Positions 1 to 8,558 of a stretch of DNA of 64,000 nt are shown here, piece by piece (within the stretch, counting starts at the first letter, position 1; every line of letters starts with the position of its first letter). The position numbers and the translations under genes are program-made. The stretch covers positions 62,001 through 126,000 of the forward strand of contig NZ_JAOBTH010000029.1 of NCBI RefSeq assembly GCF_025215075.1. Direction: 5' to 3'. The notes under the pieces were generated by a model that made no database searches, had not been told where the DNA came from, and was given only the letters and a program-made list of their open reading frames with translations. The stretch is from Tenacibaculum haliotis (GTDB lineage: Bacteria > Bacteroidota > Bacteroidia > Flavobacteriales > Flavobacteriaceae).

Positions 1-44
1 CTCATTTTTATAAATATTTTACTGAAATGTCTAAATAAGAAAAA

Positions 45-2378
45 ATGAAAGCATTTATTAACAAAATAGTACTTAACCTATTCTTAGCAACACTTCTTAT
101 TGGATGCTCTAAAACTGAAAGCAAAAAACAACTTACTGCCGATCAGTACAAAACAGCCGCTAGCCATATGAACAGAAGTTTATATGGTTTAGTGTACAAT
201 AAAGTTTCTGGAAGTACATTTAGTGCGCAAAACCACCTAGTGTATTCTACTACAAATAAAAGTGGAAAAAAATTTATTTTAGTTGATGTTAACGCTAAAA
301 CTAAAATAGCCGCTTTTGATCACAGTAAACTTGCTGAAAGTTTATCAAAAGAATTAAATGAAGAGGTCGACAAAAATAAGTTACCTATTTATAACGTTTC
401 TTTACCTGAAGATGTAAAAACACTAAACTTTACTTTAAAGAGACAAAAGTATTCTTGTAATTTAGACGACTATTCTATTTCAAAAATCACTTCTGAAAGA
501 AAAAGAGCTAGTAGAACAGAACATGTTTCACCAAATGGAAAATTGGCAGCATATATAGATAGCTACAATCTTTGGATTAAAGATTTAGACACTGGCAAAA
601 AAACACAACTTACTTTTGATGGTGAAAAAGATTATGGATATGCAACTAACAATGCAGGATGGATTAAAAGTGATGGAGCCGTTTTAAAATGGTCTCCAAA
701 CTCTGATAAAATAGCTACTTTTCAACAAGATTCAAGAGAAGTTGGAATGATGTACTTAACCTCTACAAATGTTGGTCATCCTAAACTTGAAGCATGGAAA
801 CATCCACTACCTGGCGATAAAACTATTTTTACAATAGAACGTGTAATTATTCATTTAGGAGCAAAACCTAAAACTGTACGTTTAAAAATGAATAAAGATT
901 TTCAAAGAGGAACTACTACAGATCATATTGCCGGATGGGATAATGAATTGTTAGATGCTCAGTGGAAAAAAGACGGTTCGCAGTTTGCTTTTGTTTCTGG
1001 TTCTAGAGATCATAAAATAGCACATTTACAAATAGCTAATTCAAACACAGGTGAAGTTACATCTATACATAAAGAAGAAGTAGCAACCTTTTACGAATCT
1101 GGTGTAAATGCTGAAAACTGGAAAGTTTTATTTGATTCAAATGAATTTATTTGGTACTCAGAAAAAAGTAATTGGGGACATCTTTATTTATATGATATAA
1201 CTACAAAACAATTAAAAAACCAAATTACTACTGGAAATTGGATTGTAAAACAAGTTAAAAATATAGATTCAAAAAGCAAGAAAATCTATTTCTTAGCAGC
1301 TGGAAAAGAAGAAGGAAATCCGTATCATGATTATTACTACAGTGTTAATTTTGATGGTTCTGAGCTGACAAACATAACTCCCGAAAAAGGAACACATACT
1401 GTTAAGTTTTCTGATGATTACTCTTATTTTGTAGATACGTATTCATCAACCACCAACCCTCCTATTTCAGTTTTAAGAAATAATAAAGGAGAAAAAGTTC
1501 TAGATTTAGAAACTGCGGATATCACTGCTTTAAAAGAAAAAAATTGGCAACAACCAATAGAATTCTCAGTAAAAGCACGTGATAATAAAACAGCTATTTA
1601 TGGTATTATGTGTATTCCTAGTCATTATGACGAACGCAAAAAATACCCAGTATTAAATTATATTTATCCTGGTCCACAATCTGGTAGTGTTGGTAATTAT
1701 AAGTTTAAACCTGTTTGGAGAGATTTTCAAGCAATGGCAGAATTAGGTTTTGTAGTTGTAGCTGTTGATGCAATGGGAACTCCAATGCGATCTAAATCAT
1801 TTCATGATGCGTATTATGGTAACATGGGAGATAATGGTTTACCTGATAATATTACAGCAATAAAACAGTTAGCTCAAAAATACAAAGGAATGGATATTGA
1901 ACGTGTAGGTATTTGGGGACACTCTGGTGGAGGATTCGCTTCAACACGTGCTGTTTTTGCATATCCTGATTTTTATGATGTAGCAGTTTCTGGTGCAGGT
2001 AATCATGATAATAGAAATTACGAAGCTGATTGGGGTGAAAAGTGGCAAGGACTCTTAGAAAACGGAAAAATGGAAGAGAAAGGAGACGGAACCACAAATT
2101 ACGACAATCAAGCAAATCAATTAATAGCTCAGGATTTAAAAGGGAAACTACTAATAACACACGGAAGTATGGATAACAATGTTCCACCTTCTAACACGAT
2201 GTTGGTTGTTGAAGCTTTAATTAAAGCTAATAAAGATTTTGATATGATTTTACTTCCTAACAAAAGACATGGTTATGGAAATATGACAAAATACATGACC
2301 CGAAAAAAATGGGATTATTTTGTAACTCATTTACGAAATGAAATACCGCCTAAAGAATTTAACCTTTCAGATCTTTAA
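45..2378 (+). CDS. S9 family dipeptidyl peptidase (DPP IV-like), lipoprotein
   Basis: Serine exopeptidase of the prolyl oligopeptidase family, expected to release N-terminal dipeptides from peptides in the periplasm or on the cell surface. The N-terminus is a lipoprotein signal ending LLIGCS, so Cys21 is probably lipidated. Residues 50-500 form the beta-propeller (DPPIV_N) and 520-777 the alpha/beta hydrolase domain. The catalytic triad is visible: Ser627 in GHSGGG, Asp710 in GSMDNNVPP and His742 in KRHGYG. The length of 777 residues is usual for bacterial DPP IV-type enzymes. It stands alone: a hairpin terminator follows directly and the next gene has its own promoter. Substrate specificity cannot be read from the sequence. 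Confidence 0.93.
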   Translation: MKAFINKIVLNLFLATLLIGCSKTESKKQLTADQYKTAASHMNRSLYGLVYNKVSGSTFSAQNHLVYSTTNKSGKKFILVDVNAKTKIAAFDHSKLAESLSKELNEEVDKNKLPIYNVSLPEDVKTLNFTLKRQKYSCNLDDYSISKITSERKRASRTEHVSPNGKLAAYIDSYNLWIKDLDTGKKTQLTFDGEKDYGYATNNAGWIKSDGAVLKWSPNSDKIATFQQDSREVGMMYLTSTNVGHPKLEAWKHPLPGDKTIFTIERVIIHLGAKPKTVRLKMNKDFQRGTTTDHIAGWDNELLDAQWKKDGSQFAFVSGSRDHKIAHLQIANSNTGEVTSIHKEEVATFYESGVNAENWKVLFDSNEFIWYSEKSNWGHLYLYDITTKQLKNQITTGNWIVKQVKNIDSKSKKIYFLAAGKEEGNPYHDYYYSVNFDGSELTNITPEKGTHTVKFSDDYSYFVDTYSSTTNPPISVLRNNKGEKVLDLETADITALKEKNWQQPIEFSVKARDNKTAIYGIMCIPSHYDERKKYPVLNYIYPGPQSGSVGNYKFKPVWRDFQAMAELGFVVVAVDAMGTPMRSKSFHDAYYGNMGDNGLPDNITAIKQLAQKYKGMDIERVGIWGHSGGGFASTRAVFAYPDFYDVAVSGAGNHDNRNYEADWGEKWQGLLENGKMEEKGDGTTNYDNQANQLIAQDLKGKLLITHGSMDNNVPPSNTMLVVEALIKANKDFDMILLPNKRHGYGNMTKYMTRKKWDYFVTHLRNEIPPKEFNLSDL

Positions 2379-2380
2379 TA

Positions 2381-2411
2381 AAAAAAACGCTCATTTTGAG
2401 CGTTTTTTTTA
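2381..2411 (+). terminator. Intrinsic terminator after the S9 peptidase gene
   Basis: The inverted repeat AACGCTCA/TGAGCGTT is followed by a run of T. It separates the peptidase gene from the BlaI/BlaR1 pair. Confidence 0.85.
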
Positions 2412-2444
2412 TTTCTAAGAAATGCTTTCTTAATGAAAAACATC

Positions 2445-2458
2445 TCTACATTTGTAGA
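2445..2458. promoter_or_regulatory. BlaI-type operator 1
   Basis: A perfect 14-bp palindrome, TCTACATTTGTAGA. It contains TACAnnTGTA, the core recognised by BlaI/MecI repressors. It also holds the TTTG at 2451-2454 that serves as the -33 element of the promoter. It lies just upstream of the BlaI-like gene, so autoregulation is expected. Confidence 0.75.
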
Positions 2459-2482
2459 ATTAAAATATTTACTCTATGTTTG
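2451..2482 (+). promoter_or_regulatory. Bacteroidota-type promoter of the blaI/blaR1-like operon
   Basis: TTTG (2451-2454), a 20-nt spacer and TATGTTTG (2475-2482) match the TTTG-N19/21-TAnnTTTG promoter of this phylum exactly. Transcription would start near 2488, so an ATG at 2476 cannot be the start codon. Each promoter element lies inside one of the two operators. Confidence 0.72.
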
Positions 2483-2487
2483 TAGAG
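2472..2487. promoter_or_regulatory. BlaI-type operator 2
   Basis: An inverted repeat with arms CTCTA and TAGAG around TGTTTG. It matches operator 1 at 12 of 14 positions and lies 28 bp downstream of it. It covers the -7 element, so a bound repressor would block the polymerase. Confidence 0.7.
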
Positions 2488-2505
2488 CAACAAAATTCAA
2501 TTACC

Positions 2506-2874
2506 ATGCAATTATCAAAAACCGAAGAACAAGTAATGCAATTATTATGGAAGCTAGAAAAAGCTTTTATGAAAGATTTATTAGCCGAGTTCCCAGAACC
2601 TAAGCCAGCAACAACAACGGTAGCTACTTTATTAAAAAGGATGAACGATAAAGGATTTATTGCATATAATTTATTCGGAAAGTCAAGAGAATATTTTCCA
2701 TTAGTAAAAAAGTCTGATTATTTCTCGAAACATGTAAACGGGTTGATAAAAAATTTCTTTAATGATTCTGCAAGTCAGTTTGCTTCTTTCTTTACCAAAG
2801 AAACTGATTTATCAGTTTCTGAATTAGAAAATTTAAAAAAAATTATTGATAATCAAATTAAAAAGCAACAATAA
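2506..2874 (+). CDS. BlaI/MecI/CopY family transcriptional repressor
   Basis: Winged-helix repressor of 122 residues that should bind the two palindromes upstream and repress its own operon until cleaved by the partner protease. The N-terminus MQLSKTEEQVMQLLW is typical of the family. An upstream in-frame ATG at 2476 would add ten residues, but it lies inside operator 2 and the -7 promoter element, so the start at 2506 is preferred. The DNA-binding domain covers about residues 5-72 and the dimerisation helices the rest. The stop codon overlaps the start of the BlaR1-like gene (TAATG), indicating translational coupling. No beta-lactamase gene lies nearby, so the regulated stress need not be a beta-lactam. 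Confidence 0.92.
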   Translation: MQLSKTEEQVMQLLWKLEKAFMKDLLAEFPEPKPATTTVATLLKRMNDKGFIAYNLFGKSREYFPLVKKSDYFSKHVNGLIKNFFNDSASQFASFFTKETDLSVSELENLKKIIDNQIKKQQ

Positions 2875-4835
2875 TGATTAGTTATTTCATAAAATCTGGA
2901 ATTTGCTTAACGCTACTGCTACTTTTTTATCATTTAGTGTTAGAGCGTGAAAAAATGCACAAATTCAATCGTTTTTATTTATTAGGTAGTGTGTTATTTT
3001 CATTTTTAGCGCCATTATTTATAATTTACACCAAAGCACCTATTGAAATTATAGATACTGTACAAGTAATGGTAAACAATACTTATATTTTCGAAACGAC
3101 AGAAGCTATTGAAACCCCAACAAATTATTGGAATTACTTTGTATATCTATCTGCTTTTATATCAAGTATGTTATTAGTTCGTTTTACCAGAAATATTCTT
3201 TCTATTTCTCAAAAAACAAGGAAAAGTACTGCCATAAAGTATAAAAAATCTACACTTATTTTAGTTGACGATGCTATTAGTCCGCATACATTTTGGAATT
3301 ATATTTTTATCAATAAAACAGCATATGAATCACAGAAAATTGAAGAAGAATTATTTACGCACGAACTTACACACGCTACACAAAAACACACTTTTGATGT
3401 GTTACTTATTGAGGTTTTAAAAATCATTTTTTGGTTTAATCCTATTTTTTACTTCTTAAAAAAGACAATACAATTAAATCACGAGTTTTTAGCAGACTCA
3501 AAAGTGATTTCTAATCATAAAAATATTTCTAAGTATCAACATTTATTATTGAATAAAACTGCTTGGAACAACGAATATTACTTGGCCAGTAATTTGAATT
3601 ATTTATTAACTAAAAAAAGATTACTAATGATGACAAAACAAAGTTCACCAACCAAAATCTTGCTTAAAAAACTGGCAATAATACCGGTTATGGTAGGATT
3701 CGTATTCTTGTTTGCTGAAAGAGTGGAAGCAGAAACAAAAACCAATGATTATTTAGATTCTGAAATAATAACAAAACGAACAACTAAGATAAATTTTCTT
3801 CCTCCAACCCCTTCTTTATCCGAAGACATAAATAAAAAATTTAAAGATATTAATTCTTTAAAATTAAGTATTATAAATCAAGACACATTAACTAAAAAGC
3901 TTCCAAATGGAGAAGAAATAAAAATTTGGGAAGATAAAGTTGGAGATTACCTTAAACTGTATAAAACATATGAAATATTAAGAAATCTAAAACCTCATTT
4001 TATAAAAAGTTCAAGAAAAAGACAAAGTGAAATACAGAATTTATTTTCTGAACTAGGTAGTATATATTTTAAACTTTCAAGTCTAGATAAAAAGAAAGTT
4101 AAAAAACCTATTTTTCCTCAACACCCTTATATTAGGTTAAAGAAAAACAATAAAGTTTTTTATAAATTAAAAAATGAATTAACAACAGAAGATAAATTAT
4201 TACTACCACCTCCGCCTCCTATTCCTAACGCGAGTAAAGAAGAAATTTTAAAAGCAAAAAAAGCCTATAATGCATGGAAAGTAAGAACCGGAAATATTCC
4301 ACCGCCGCCGCAAAAACCTTCAACCGCAAAAATCGTCAAAAAGGGTGAAAAATCTAATATTCCTCCTCCATCTTCTTCAAGTAACCAAAAAAATGATAGA
4401 AAAACTGGTTGGGGAAAACAAGTTGATAAGAACGGAAAAGAGAAAGAAATTAGAGAAGGTAACACAAAAATTACAGGAAGTAGTACGAGTAAAAACGGTA
4501 TTGAAAAAGGCTGGAAACAAGTAGGTGATAAAACCTTATACTATGTAAAAGAAAATGGAAAAACTCTATACTTTAACCGTTATGGAAAATCTGTCAATAG
4601 CAAAGGAAAAGAGATAAAACAAACAATCAACATTGATAAAATAAAAAACTTAAGTAATAGAGAAATCTCTGAATTAAAATACGAAACAAATAATAAAAAC
4701 GTAACTTATTATTTAAATAAAAAAAAAATAAGTAAAAAAGAGATATATAAACTTGATCCAAAACAAATTGATAAAATGAGTGTCAAAAAAAATAAAGATG
4801 GCTCAGGATCAATTTACGTGACTACTAAAAACTAA
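2874..4835 (+). CDS. BlaR1/MecR1-like M56 membrane metallopeptidase
   Basis: Sensor-protease partner of the BlaI-like repressor. Hydrophobic segments near residues 5-24, 35-53, 86-104 and 264-283 give the four-helix M56 layout. The zinc site is visible as HELTH (163-167) with the downstream glutamate in NHEFLAD (E204). In place of a penicillin-binding sensor domain, residues 290-653 form a Lys-rich tail with two proline clusters (LLPPPPPIP, NIPPPPQKPS) and a repetitive C-terminus rich in KNGKE and YYVKENGK-like strings. The tail therefore carries no recognisable ligand domain. The start overlaps the repressor stop by one base. A terminator follows. Confidence 0.88.
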   Translation: MISYFIKSGICLTLLLLFYHLVLEREKMHKFNRFYLLGSVLFSFLAPLFIIYTKAPIEIIDTVQVMVNNTYIFETTEAIETPTNYWNYFVYLSAFISSMLLVRFTRNILSISQKTRKSTAIKYKKSTLILVDDAISPHTFWNYIFINKTAYESQKIEEELFTHELTHATQKHTFDVLLIEVLKIIFWFNPIFYFLKKTIQLNHEFLADSKVISNHKNISKYQHLLLNKTAWNNEYYLASNLNYLLTKKRLLMMTKQSSPTKILLKKLAIIPVMVGFVFLFAERVEAETKTNDYLDSEIITKRTTKINFLPPTPSLSEDINKKFKDINSLKLSIINQDTLTKKLPNGEEIKIWEDKVGDYLKLYKTYEILRNLKPHFIKSSRKRQSEIQNLFSELGSIYFKLSSLDKKKVKKPIFPQHPYIRLKKNNKVFYKLKNELTTEDKLLLPPPPPIPNASKEEILKAKKAYNAWKVRTGNIPPPPQKPSTAKIVKKGEKSNIPPPSSSSNQKNDRKTGWGKQVDKNGKEKEIREGNTKITGSSTSKNGIEKGWKQVGDKTLYYVKENGKTLYFNRYGKSVNSKGKEIKQTINIDKIKNLSNREISELKYETNNKNVTYYLNKKKISKKEIYKLDPKQIDKMSVKKNKDGSGSIYVTTKN

Positions 4836-4857
4836 GGAAACTATCATAGTTTATGTT

Positions 4858-4884
4858 AAAAGCCTCTTAATTGAGGCTTTTTTT
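4858..4884 (+). terminator. Intrinsic terminator after the BlaR1-like gene
   Basis: The stem AAGCCTC/GAGGCTT has a 6-nt loop and is followed by a T run. Confidence 0.85.
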
Positions 4885-4930
4885 GTAACATTTTTAAAAT
4901 AATATCGTTCTTATGGTATAAGCTTATTTT

Positions 4931-6031
4931 ATGTTAAAACAATTTTTTCTTATTTGTTCGGGAGTAGATTTAAAATTAATTAAAGACTGCTCTAATGGAG
5001 AACAAAATAAATATGCAGGTATTGGTGCTACTGTTTTTTTTACAGCATTGATGGCAACCATTGCTTGTAGCTATGCTTTATTTACAGTTTTCGACAACTT
5101 ATATTCAGCTATCTTTTTTGGATTTGTTTGGGGATTGTTAATATTTAATTTAGATCGTTTTATTGTTTCAACTATCAAAAAAAGAGAATCAAAACGTCAA
5201 GAAATAGCACAGGTAATTCCGCGTTTACTTTTAGCTTTTATTATTGCTGTGGTAATTTCAAAACCACTAGAATTAAAGATTTTTGAAAAAGAAATTAATC
5301 AGGTTTTATTAACTGAGAAAAATAAAATGACTTTAGCAAATAAAACCCAAATTGCACAACAATTTACACCCCAAATAAACAGTCTTAATTCTGAAATTAA
5401 CGTTTTAAAAAATGAAATTCTTACAAAAGAAACCGAAACCAATGCACTATACGAAACTTATATTGCAGAAGCTGAAGGCACAAAAGGAACGAAACGCTTA
5501 GGAAAAGGGCCTGTTTATAAAGAAAAACGAACAAAACACGATGCCTCTTTAACTGAACTACAATTATTAAAAGAGAACAATAAACAACAAATTAAAGCGA
5601 AAGAATTAGCGATTGTAAACTTACAAGAAAAACAACTGTTAACTGAAGAAAAAACACAACCCATAATTTCTAATTTCGATGGATTAATGGCGCGTATTGA
5701 GGCATTAAACACATTGCCTTGGCTACCTTCATTCTTTATTTTTTTATTGTTTTTAGCGATTGAAACGGCACCTATTTTTTCGAAACTTATCAGCCCTAAA
5801 GGAGAATATGATTTTAAACTCGAAAATGAAGAATCAAAAATTAAAACATGGATTCAACAACAAGTGCATCAACGAGAGGCTATTTTAAAAACAGATATTG
5901 AAATCAATAACAAAATATATTCCAATTTAAAAACTGAAGAAGAATTGTATAATTACAAACAAAAAATGGCTCGAAATCTGATGAAACTACAAGCCGATAC
6001 TTTTTATAAAAACCAACAAGATATTTTATAA
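4931..6031 (+). CDS. DUF4407 family membrane protein
   Basis: Inner-membrane protein of unknown function, 366 residues. Hydrophobic helices lie near residues 30-52, 58-76 and 96-114, and a fourth near 257-280. Between them (about 115-245) is a long Lys/Glu/Gln-rich coiled coil that probably extends from the membrane. The WGLLIFNLDRFIVS motif at the end of the second helix and the overall layout fit DUF4407. Its stop codon overlaps the stop of the convergent Lrp gene by 6 bp. No pathway can be assigned. Confidence 0.85.
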   Translation: MLKQFFLICSGVDLKLIKDCSNGEQNKYAGIGATVFFTALMATIACSYALFTVFDNLYSAIFFGFVWGLLIFNLDRFIVSTIKKRESKRQEIAQVIPRLLLAFIIAVVISKPLELKIFEKEINQVLLTEKNKMTLANKTQIAQQFTPQINSLNSEINVLKNEILTKETETNALYETYIAEAEGTKGTKRLGKGPVYKEKRTKHDASLTELQLLKENNKQQIKAKELAIVNLQEKQLLTEEKTQPIISNFDGLMARIEALNTLPWLPSFFIFLLFLAIETAPIFSKLISPKGEYDFKLENEESKIKTWIQQQVHQREAILKTDIEINNKIYSNLKTEEELYNYKQKMARNLMKLQADTFYKNQQDIL

Positions 6032-6484
6032 AACTATTGCATTAGAATTCTTAACTTTTCCGATAGCAAAAGTACTGTGAGTACTTGTTATGTGTTTTAA
6101 TGTAGTTAATTTATTTACCATAAAATCACGATACTCATCCATATCTTTTACATAAATTTTTAAAATATAATCATAATCTCCACTTACGTGAAAACACTCG
6201 GTTACTTCCGCTAATTTTGTAATTTCTTTTTCAAAAACTACAATATGTTCTTTAGTGTGTTTTTCTAATTTTAAATGACAAAATACTAAAAACGATTTTT
6301 CTATCTTATTTTTATCTAACAACGCCACATAATTGGTAATTACGCCTGTTTTTTCTAGCTTTTTAACGCGTTCGTAAACAGCAGTTACAGATAGGTTTAA
6401 ATGTAACGAAAGTTGCTTACTAGTTTGTTTGCTGTCTTTTTGTAGTAATCCTAAAAGTTTTTTATCAATTGCATCTAATTTCAT
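6026..6484 (-). CDS. Lrp/AsnC family transcriptional regulator
   Basis: Leucine-responsive-type regulator, 152 residues. The N-terminal winged helix-turn-helix (about 1-60, DAIDKKLLGLLQKDSKQTSKQLS) is followed by a RAM ligand-binding domain (about 65-150) with the typical CFHVSGDYDYILKI strand. It is divergent from the PLP-dependent Cys/Met enzyme at 6649, across a 164-bp spacer containing an AT-rich inverted repeat. The likely role is amino-acid-dependent control of that gene and itself; the ligand is unknown. Confidence 0.92.
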   Translation of the reverse strand: MKLDAIDKKLLGLLQKDSKQTSKQLSLHLNLSVTAVYERVKKLEKTGVITNYVALLDKNKIEKSFLVFCHLKLEKHTKEHIVVFEKEITKLAEVTECFHVSGDYDYILKIYVKDMDEYRDFMVNKLTTLKHITSTHSTFAIGKVKNSNAIVL

Positions 6485-6526
6485 CTGAAAAATTTACATC
6501 AATTTAATCGAAAAATCGACTAAATA

Positions 6527-6548
6527 ATTATTTTAAAACTAAAATAAT
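6527..6548. promoter_or_regulatory. Candidate Lrp operator (AT-rich inverted repeat)
   Basis: A perfect 9-bp inverted repeat, ATTATTTTA/TAAAATAAT, with a 4-nt spacer in the region shared by the divergent Lrp and PLP-enzyme genes. Its AT-rich symmetric form fits Lrp-family sites. AT-rich palindromes also arise by chance in this genome, so the call is tentative. Confidence 0.4.
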
Positions 6549-6648
6549 CAAAATATAAAGAATAATAATCTGTTTTTTATTTTAAATATTGATTTACAAT
6601 CTTAATTAGTAGTGATTTGCAGTAATACAAACAGTTAAAACTTATGCT

Positions 6649-7848
6649 ATGGATTTTAAACCTGCTGATAACATTCAAGACCTACAATATTTTGGAGAAT
6701 TTGGGGGAATAAACCCTTCTATTTCTGATTCTTCTACTTATACATTTCTAGAAGCAAAAACTATGCTCGATACTTTTGAAGGCAATACTGATGGATGCTA
6801 CTTATATTCCCGTCATACTTCACCTTCAAATTTATACATAAGTGAAGCTTTGGCTGCTATGGAAGGAACGGAAACTGCCAATGTAGCTGGTTCGGGAATG
6901 GGAGCGATTACTCCTACCATTTTACAAATTTGCGGCGCTGGAGATCATATTGTTTCAAGCCGAACTATTTACGGCGGAACGTACGCATTTTTAAAGAATT
7001 TTACACCACGGATGAATATTAAAACTTCATTTATCGATATTACAGATTTAGCAATGGTAGAAGCCGCCATTACCGAAAAAACAAAAATGATTTATTGTGA
7101 ATCTGTAAGCAATCCTTTATTAGAGGTTGCTGATATTAAAAAATTATCCGCTTTAGCGAAAAAACACCATTTAAAATTAATTATCGATAATACTTTTTCG
7201 CCTTTATCACTTTCACCTGCGCAATTAGGAGCCGATGTGGTAATACATAGTTTAACAAAATTCATTAACGGATCTTCCGATACCATGGGTGGCGTTGTTT
7301 GTGCTTCAGCAGATTTTATTAATTCGCAAAAAAGTGTAATTGATGGCGCAAGTATGTTACTTGGTTCTTCGATGGATTCGTTACGTTCCTCATCAATTTT
7401 AAAAAACATGAGAACCTTACATATTAGAATGAAACAACACAGTAAGAATGCTTTATTTTTAGCTGAAAAATTTGAGGCTGATGGGTTAAAAACTGTGTAT
7501 CCGGGTTTAAAATCACATCCGTCACACGAAGTTTTTAAATCGATGATGAATGCCGAATACGGCTTTGGTGGAATGCTAACTATTGATACTGGATCATTAG
7601 AAAAAGCAAATAATTTAATGGAATTAATGCAAGAAAAAAACGTTGGTTACTTAGCTGTTAGTTTAGGGTTTTATAAAACACTTTTTTCTGCTCCCGGAAC
7701 CTCAACATCATCTGAAATACCTGAAAACGAACAAAAAGAAATGGGTTTATCTGATGGTTTAATTCGGTTTTCTATCGGATTGGATAATGATATTGAACGC
7801 ACGTATCAAATCATTAAAAATTGTATGTTAAAAACAGCTATTTTATAA
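6649..7848 (+). CDS. Cys/Met metabolism PLP-dependent enzyme (methionine gamma-lyase/cystathionine gamma-synthase family)
   Basis: Fold-type I PLP enzyme, 399 residues. Visible landmarks are YSRHTSPS near residue 60, the PLP phosphate-binding SGMGAIT near 82, and the PLP lysine K204 in HSLTKFINGSSD. The family covers methionine gamma-lyase, cystathionine gamma-synthase and gamma-lyase, and O-acylhomoserine enzymes. The loop YGGTYAFL carries Gly where methionine gamma-lyases have their characteristic Cys (YGCT), so a lyase specific for methionine is less certain. The divergent Lrp gene suggests amino-acid-responsive expression. It is followed after 7 bp by the MarC-family gene. Confidence 0.85.
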   Translation: MDFKPADNIQDLQYFGEFGGINPSISDSSTYTFLEAKTMLDTFEGNTDGCYLYSRHTSPSNLYISEALAAMEGTETANVAGSGMGAITPTILQICGAGDHIVSSRTIYGGTYAFLKNFTPRMNIKTSFIDITDLAMVEAAITEKTKMIYCESVSNPLLEVADIKKLSALAKKHHLKLIIDNTFSPLSLSPAQLGADVVIHSLTKFINGSSDTMGGVVCASADFINSQKSVIDGASMLLGSSMDSLRSSSILKNMRTLHIRMKQHSKNALFLAEKFEADGLKTVYPGLKSHPSHEVFKSMMNAEYGFGGMLTIDTGSLEKANNLMELMQEKNVGYLAVSLGFYKTLFSAPGTSTSSEIPENEQKEMGLSDGLIRFSIGLDNDIERTYQIIKNCMLKTAIL

Positions 7849-7855
7849 CTAAATT

Positions 7856-8494
7856 ATGAATGAAGTAATCGCTTTTGGAATTTTATCTTTTACGTCTTTT
7901 TTTACGTTGATAAATCCTTTTGGAACCATGCCTATTTTTATGACGATGACTGCTGATTTAGATCAAAGTCACAGAGCAAAAACGGCACAAAAAGCATCGA
8001 TAGTTAGTTTTATTACTATTTTAATTTTTGCTTTTTCTGGTCAATTGTTATTTAACTTTTTTGGAATATCCGTTAATAGTTTTAGAATTGTAGGTGGTGT
8101 GATTTTCTTTTTAATGGGGATGGATATGCTACATGCAAGATTAGGGAAAGTAAAATTGAAAGATCCTGAAGTAAAAAACTATGTAAACGACATCTCTGTA
8201 ACACCACTAGCAATTCCTATGATTTGTGGTCCTGGAGCTTTAACAAACGCAATTGTTATGATGGAAGATGCTGATTCTATTGAGAAAAAAATAGCGTTAA
8301 TATTTACTGCTTTCTTAGTAATTGTACTCACGTACATAATATTATATAGCTCGTCAAAAATTATAAAAATTATTGGTCAAACCGGCATTAATGTTATGAT
8401 GCGTTTAATGGGACTAATAGTAATGGTTATTGCTGTAGAGTTTTTCTTTAGCGGATTAAAGCCGATATTATTAGATATTTTTAATACTAATTAA
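7856..8494 (+). CDS. MarC family (UPF0056) membrane protein
   Basis: Polytopic inner-membrane protein of 212 residues with about six helices. The N-terminal FTLINPFGTMPIF motif and the ICGPGALTNAI segment are typical of the MarC/NAAT family. Transport of neutral amino acids has been proposed for some members, and the 7-bp gap to the Cys/Met enzyme would suit that, but the substrate is not known. A terminator follows. Confidence 0.88.
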   Translation: MNEVIAFGILSFTSFFTLINPFGTMPIFMTMTADLDQSHRAKTAQKASIVSFITILIFAFSGQLLFNFFGISVNSFRIVGGVIFFLMGMDMLHARLGKVKLKDPEVKNYVNDISVTPLAIPMICGPGALTNAIVMMEDADSIEKKIALIFTAFLVIVLTYIILYSSSKIIKIIGQTGINVMMRLMGLIVMVIAVEFFFSGLKPILLDIFNTN

Positions 8495-8500
8495 TTTTTT

Positions 8501-8539
8501 AAAACAGGAAGCTATATAAAATTATAACTTCCTGTTTTT
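8501..8539. terminator. Bidirectional terminator between the MarC-family gene and the porP-like gene
   Basis: Stem AAAACAGGAAG/CTTCCTGTTTT with a 16-nt AT-rich loop, and T runs on both strands. It lies between convergent genes and can serve both. Confidence 0.75.
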
Positions 8540-8558
8540 CATTATATGTATTACTTTT

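Noticed and set aside
1..44. Start of window as part of a gene
   Set aside because: Only AT-rich intergenic sequence is seen before the first ATG, with no promoter match to TAnnTTTG.
2476..2505. ATG at 2476 as start of the BlaI-like repressor
   Set aside because: It overlaps the -7 promoter element and operator 2, upstream of the predicted transcription start.
2445..4835. Beta-lactam resistance cassette
   Set aside because: There is no beta-lactamase or penicillin-binding protein gene beside the regulator pair, and the sensor lacks a penicillin-binding domain.
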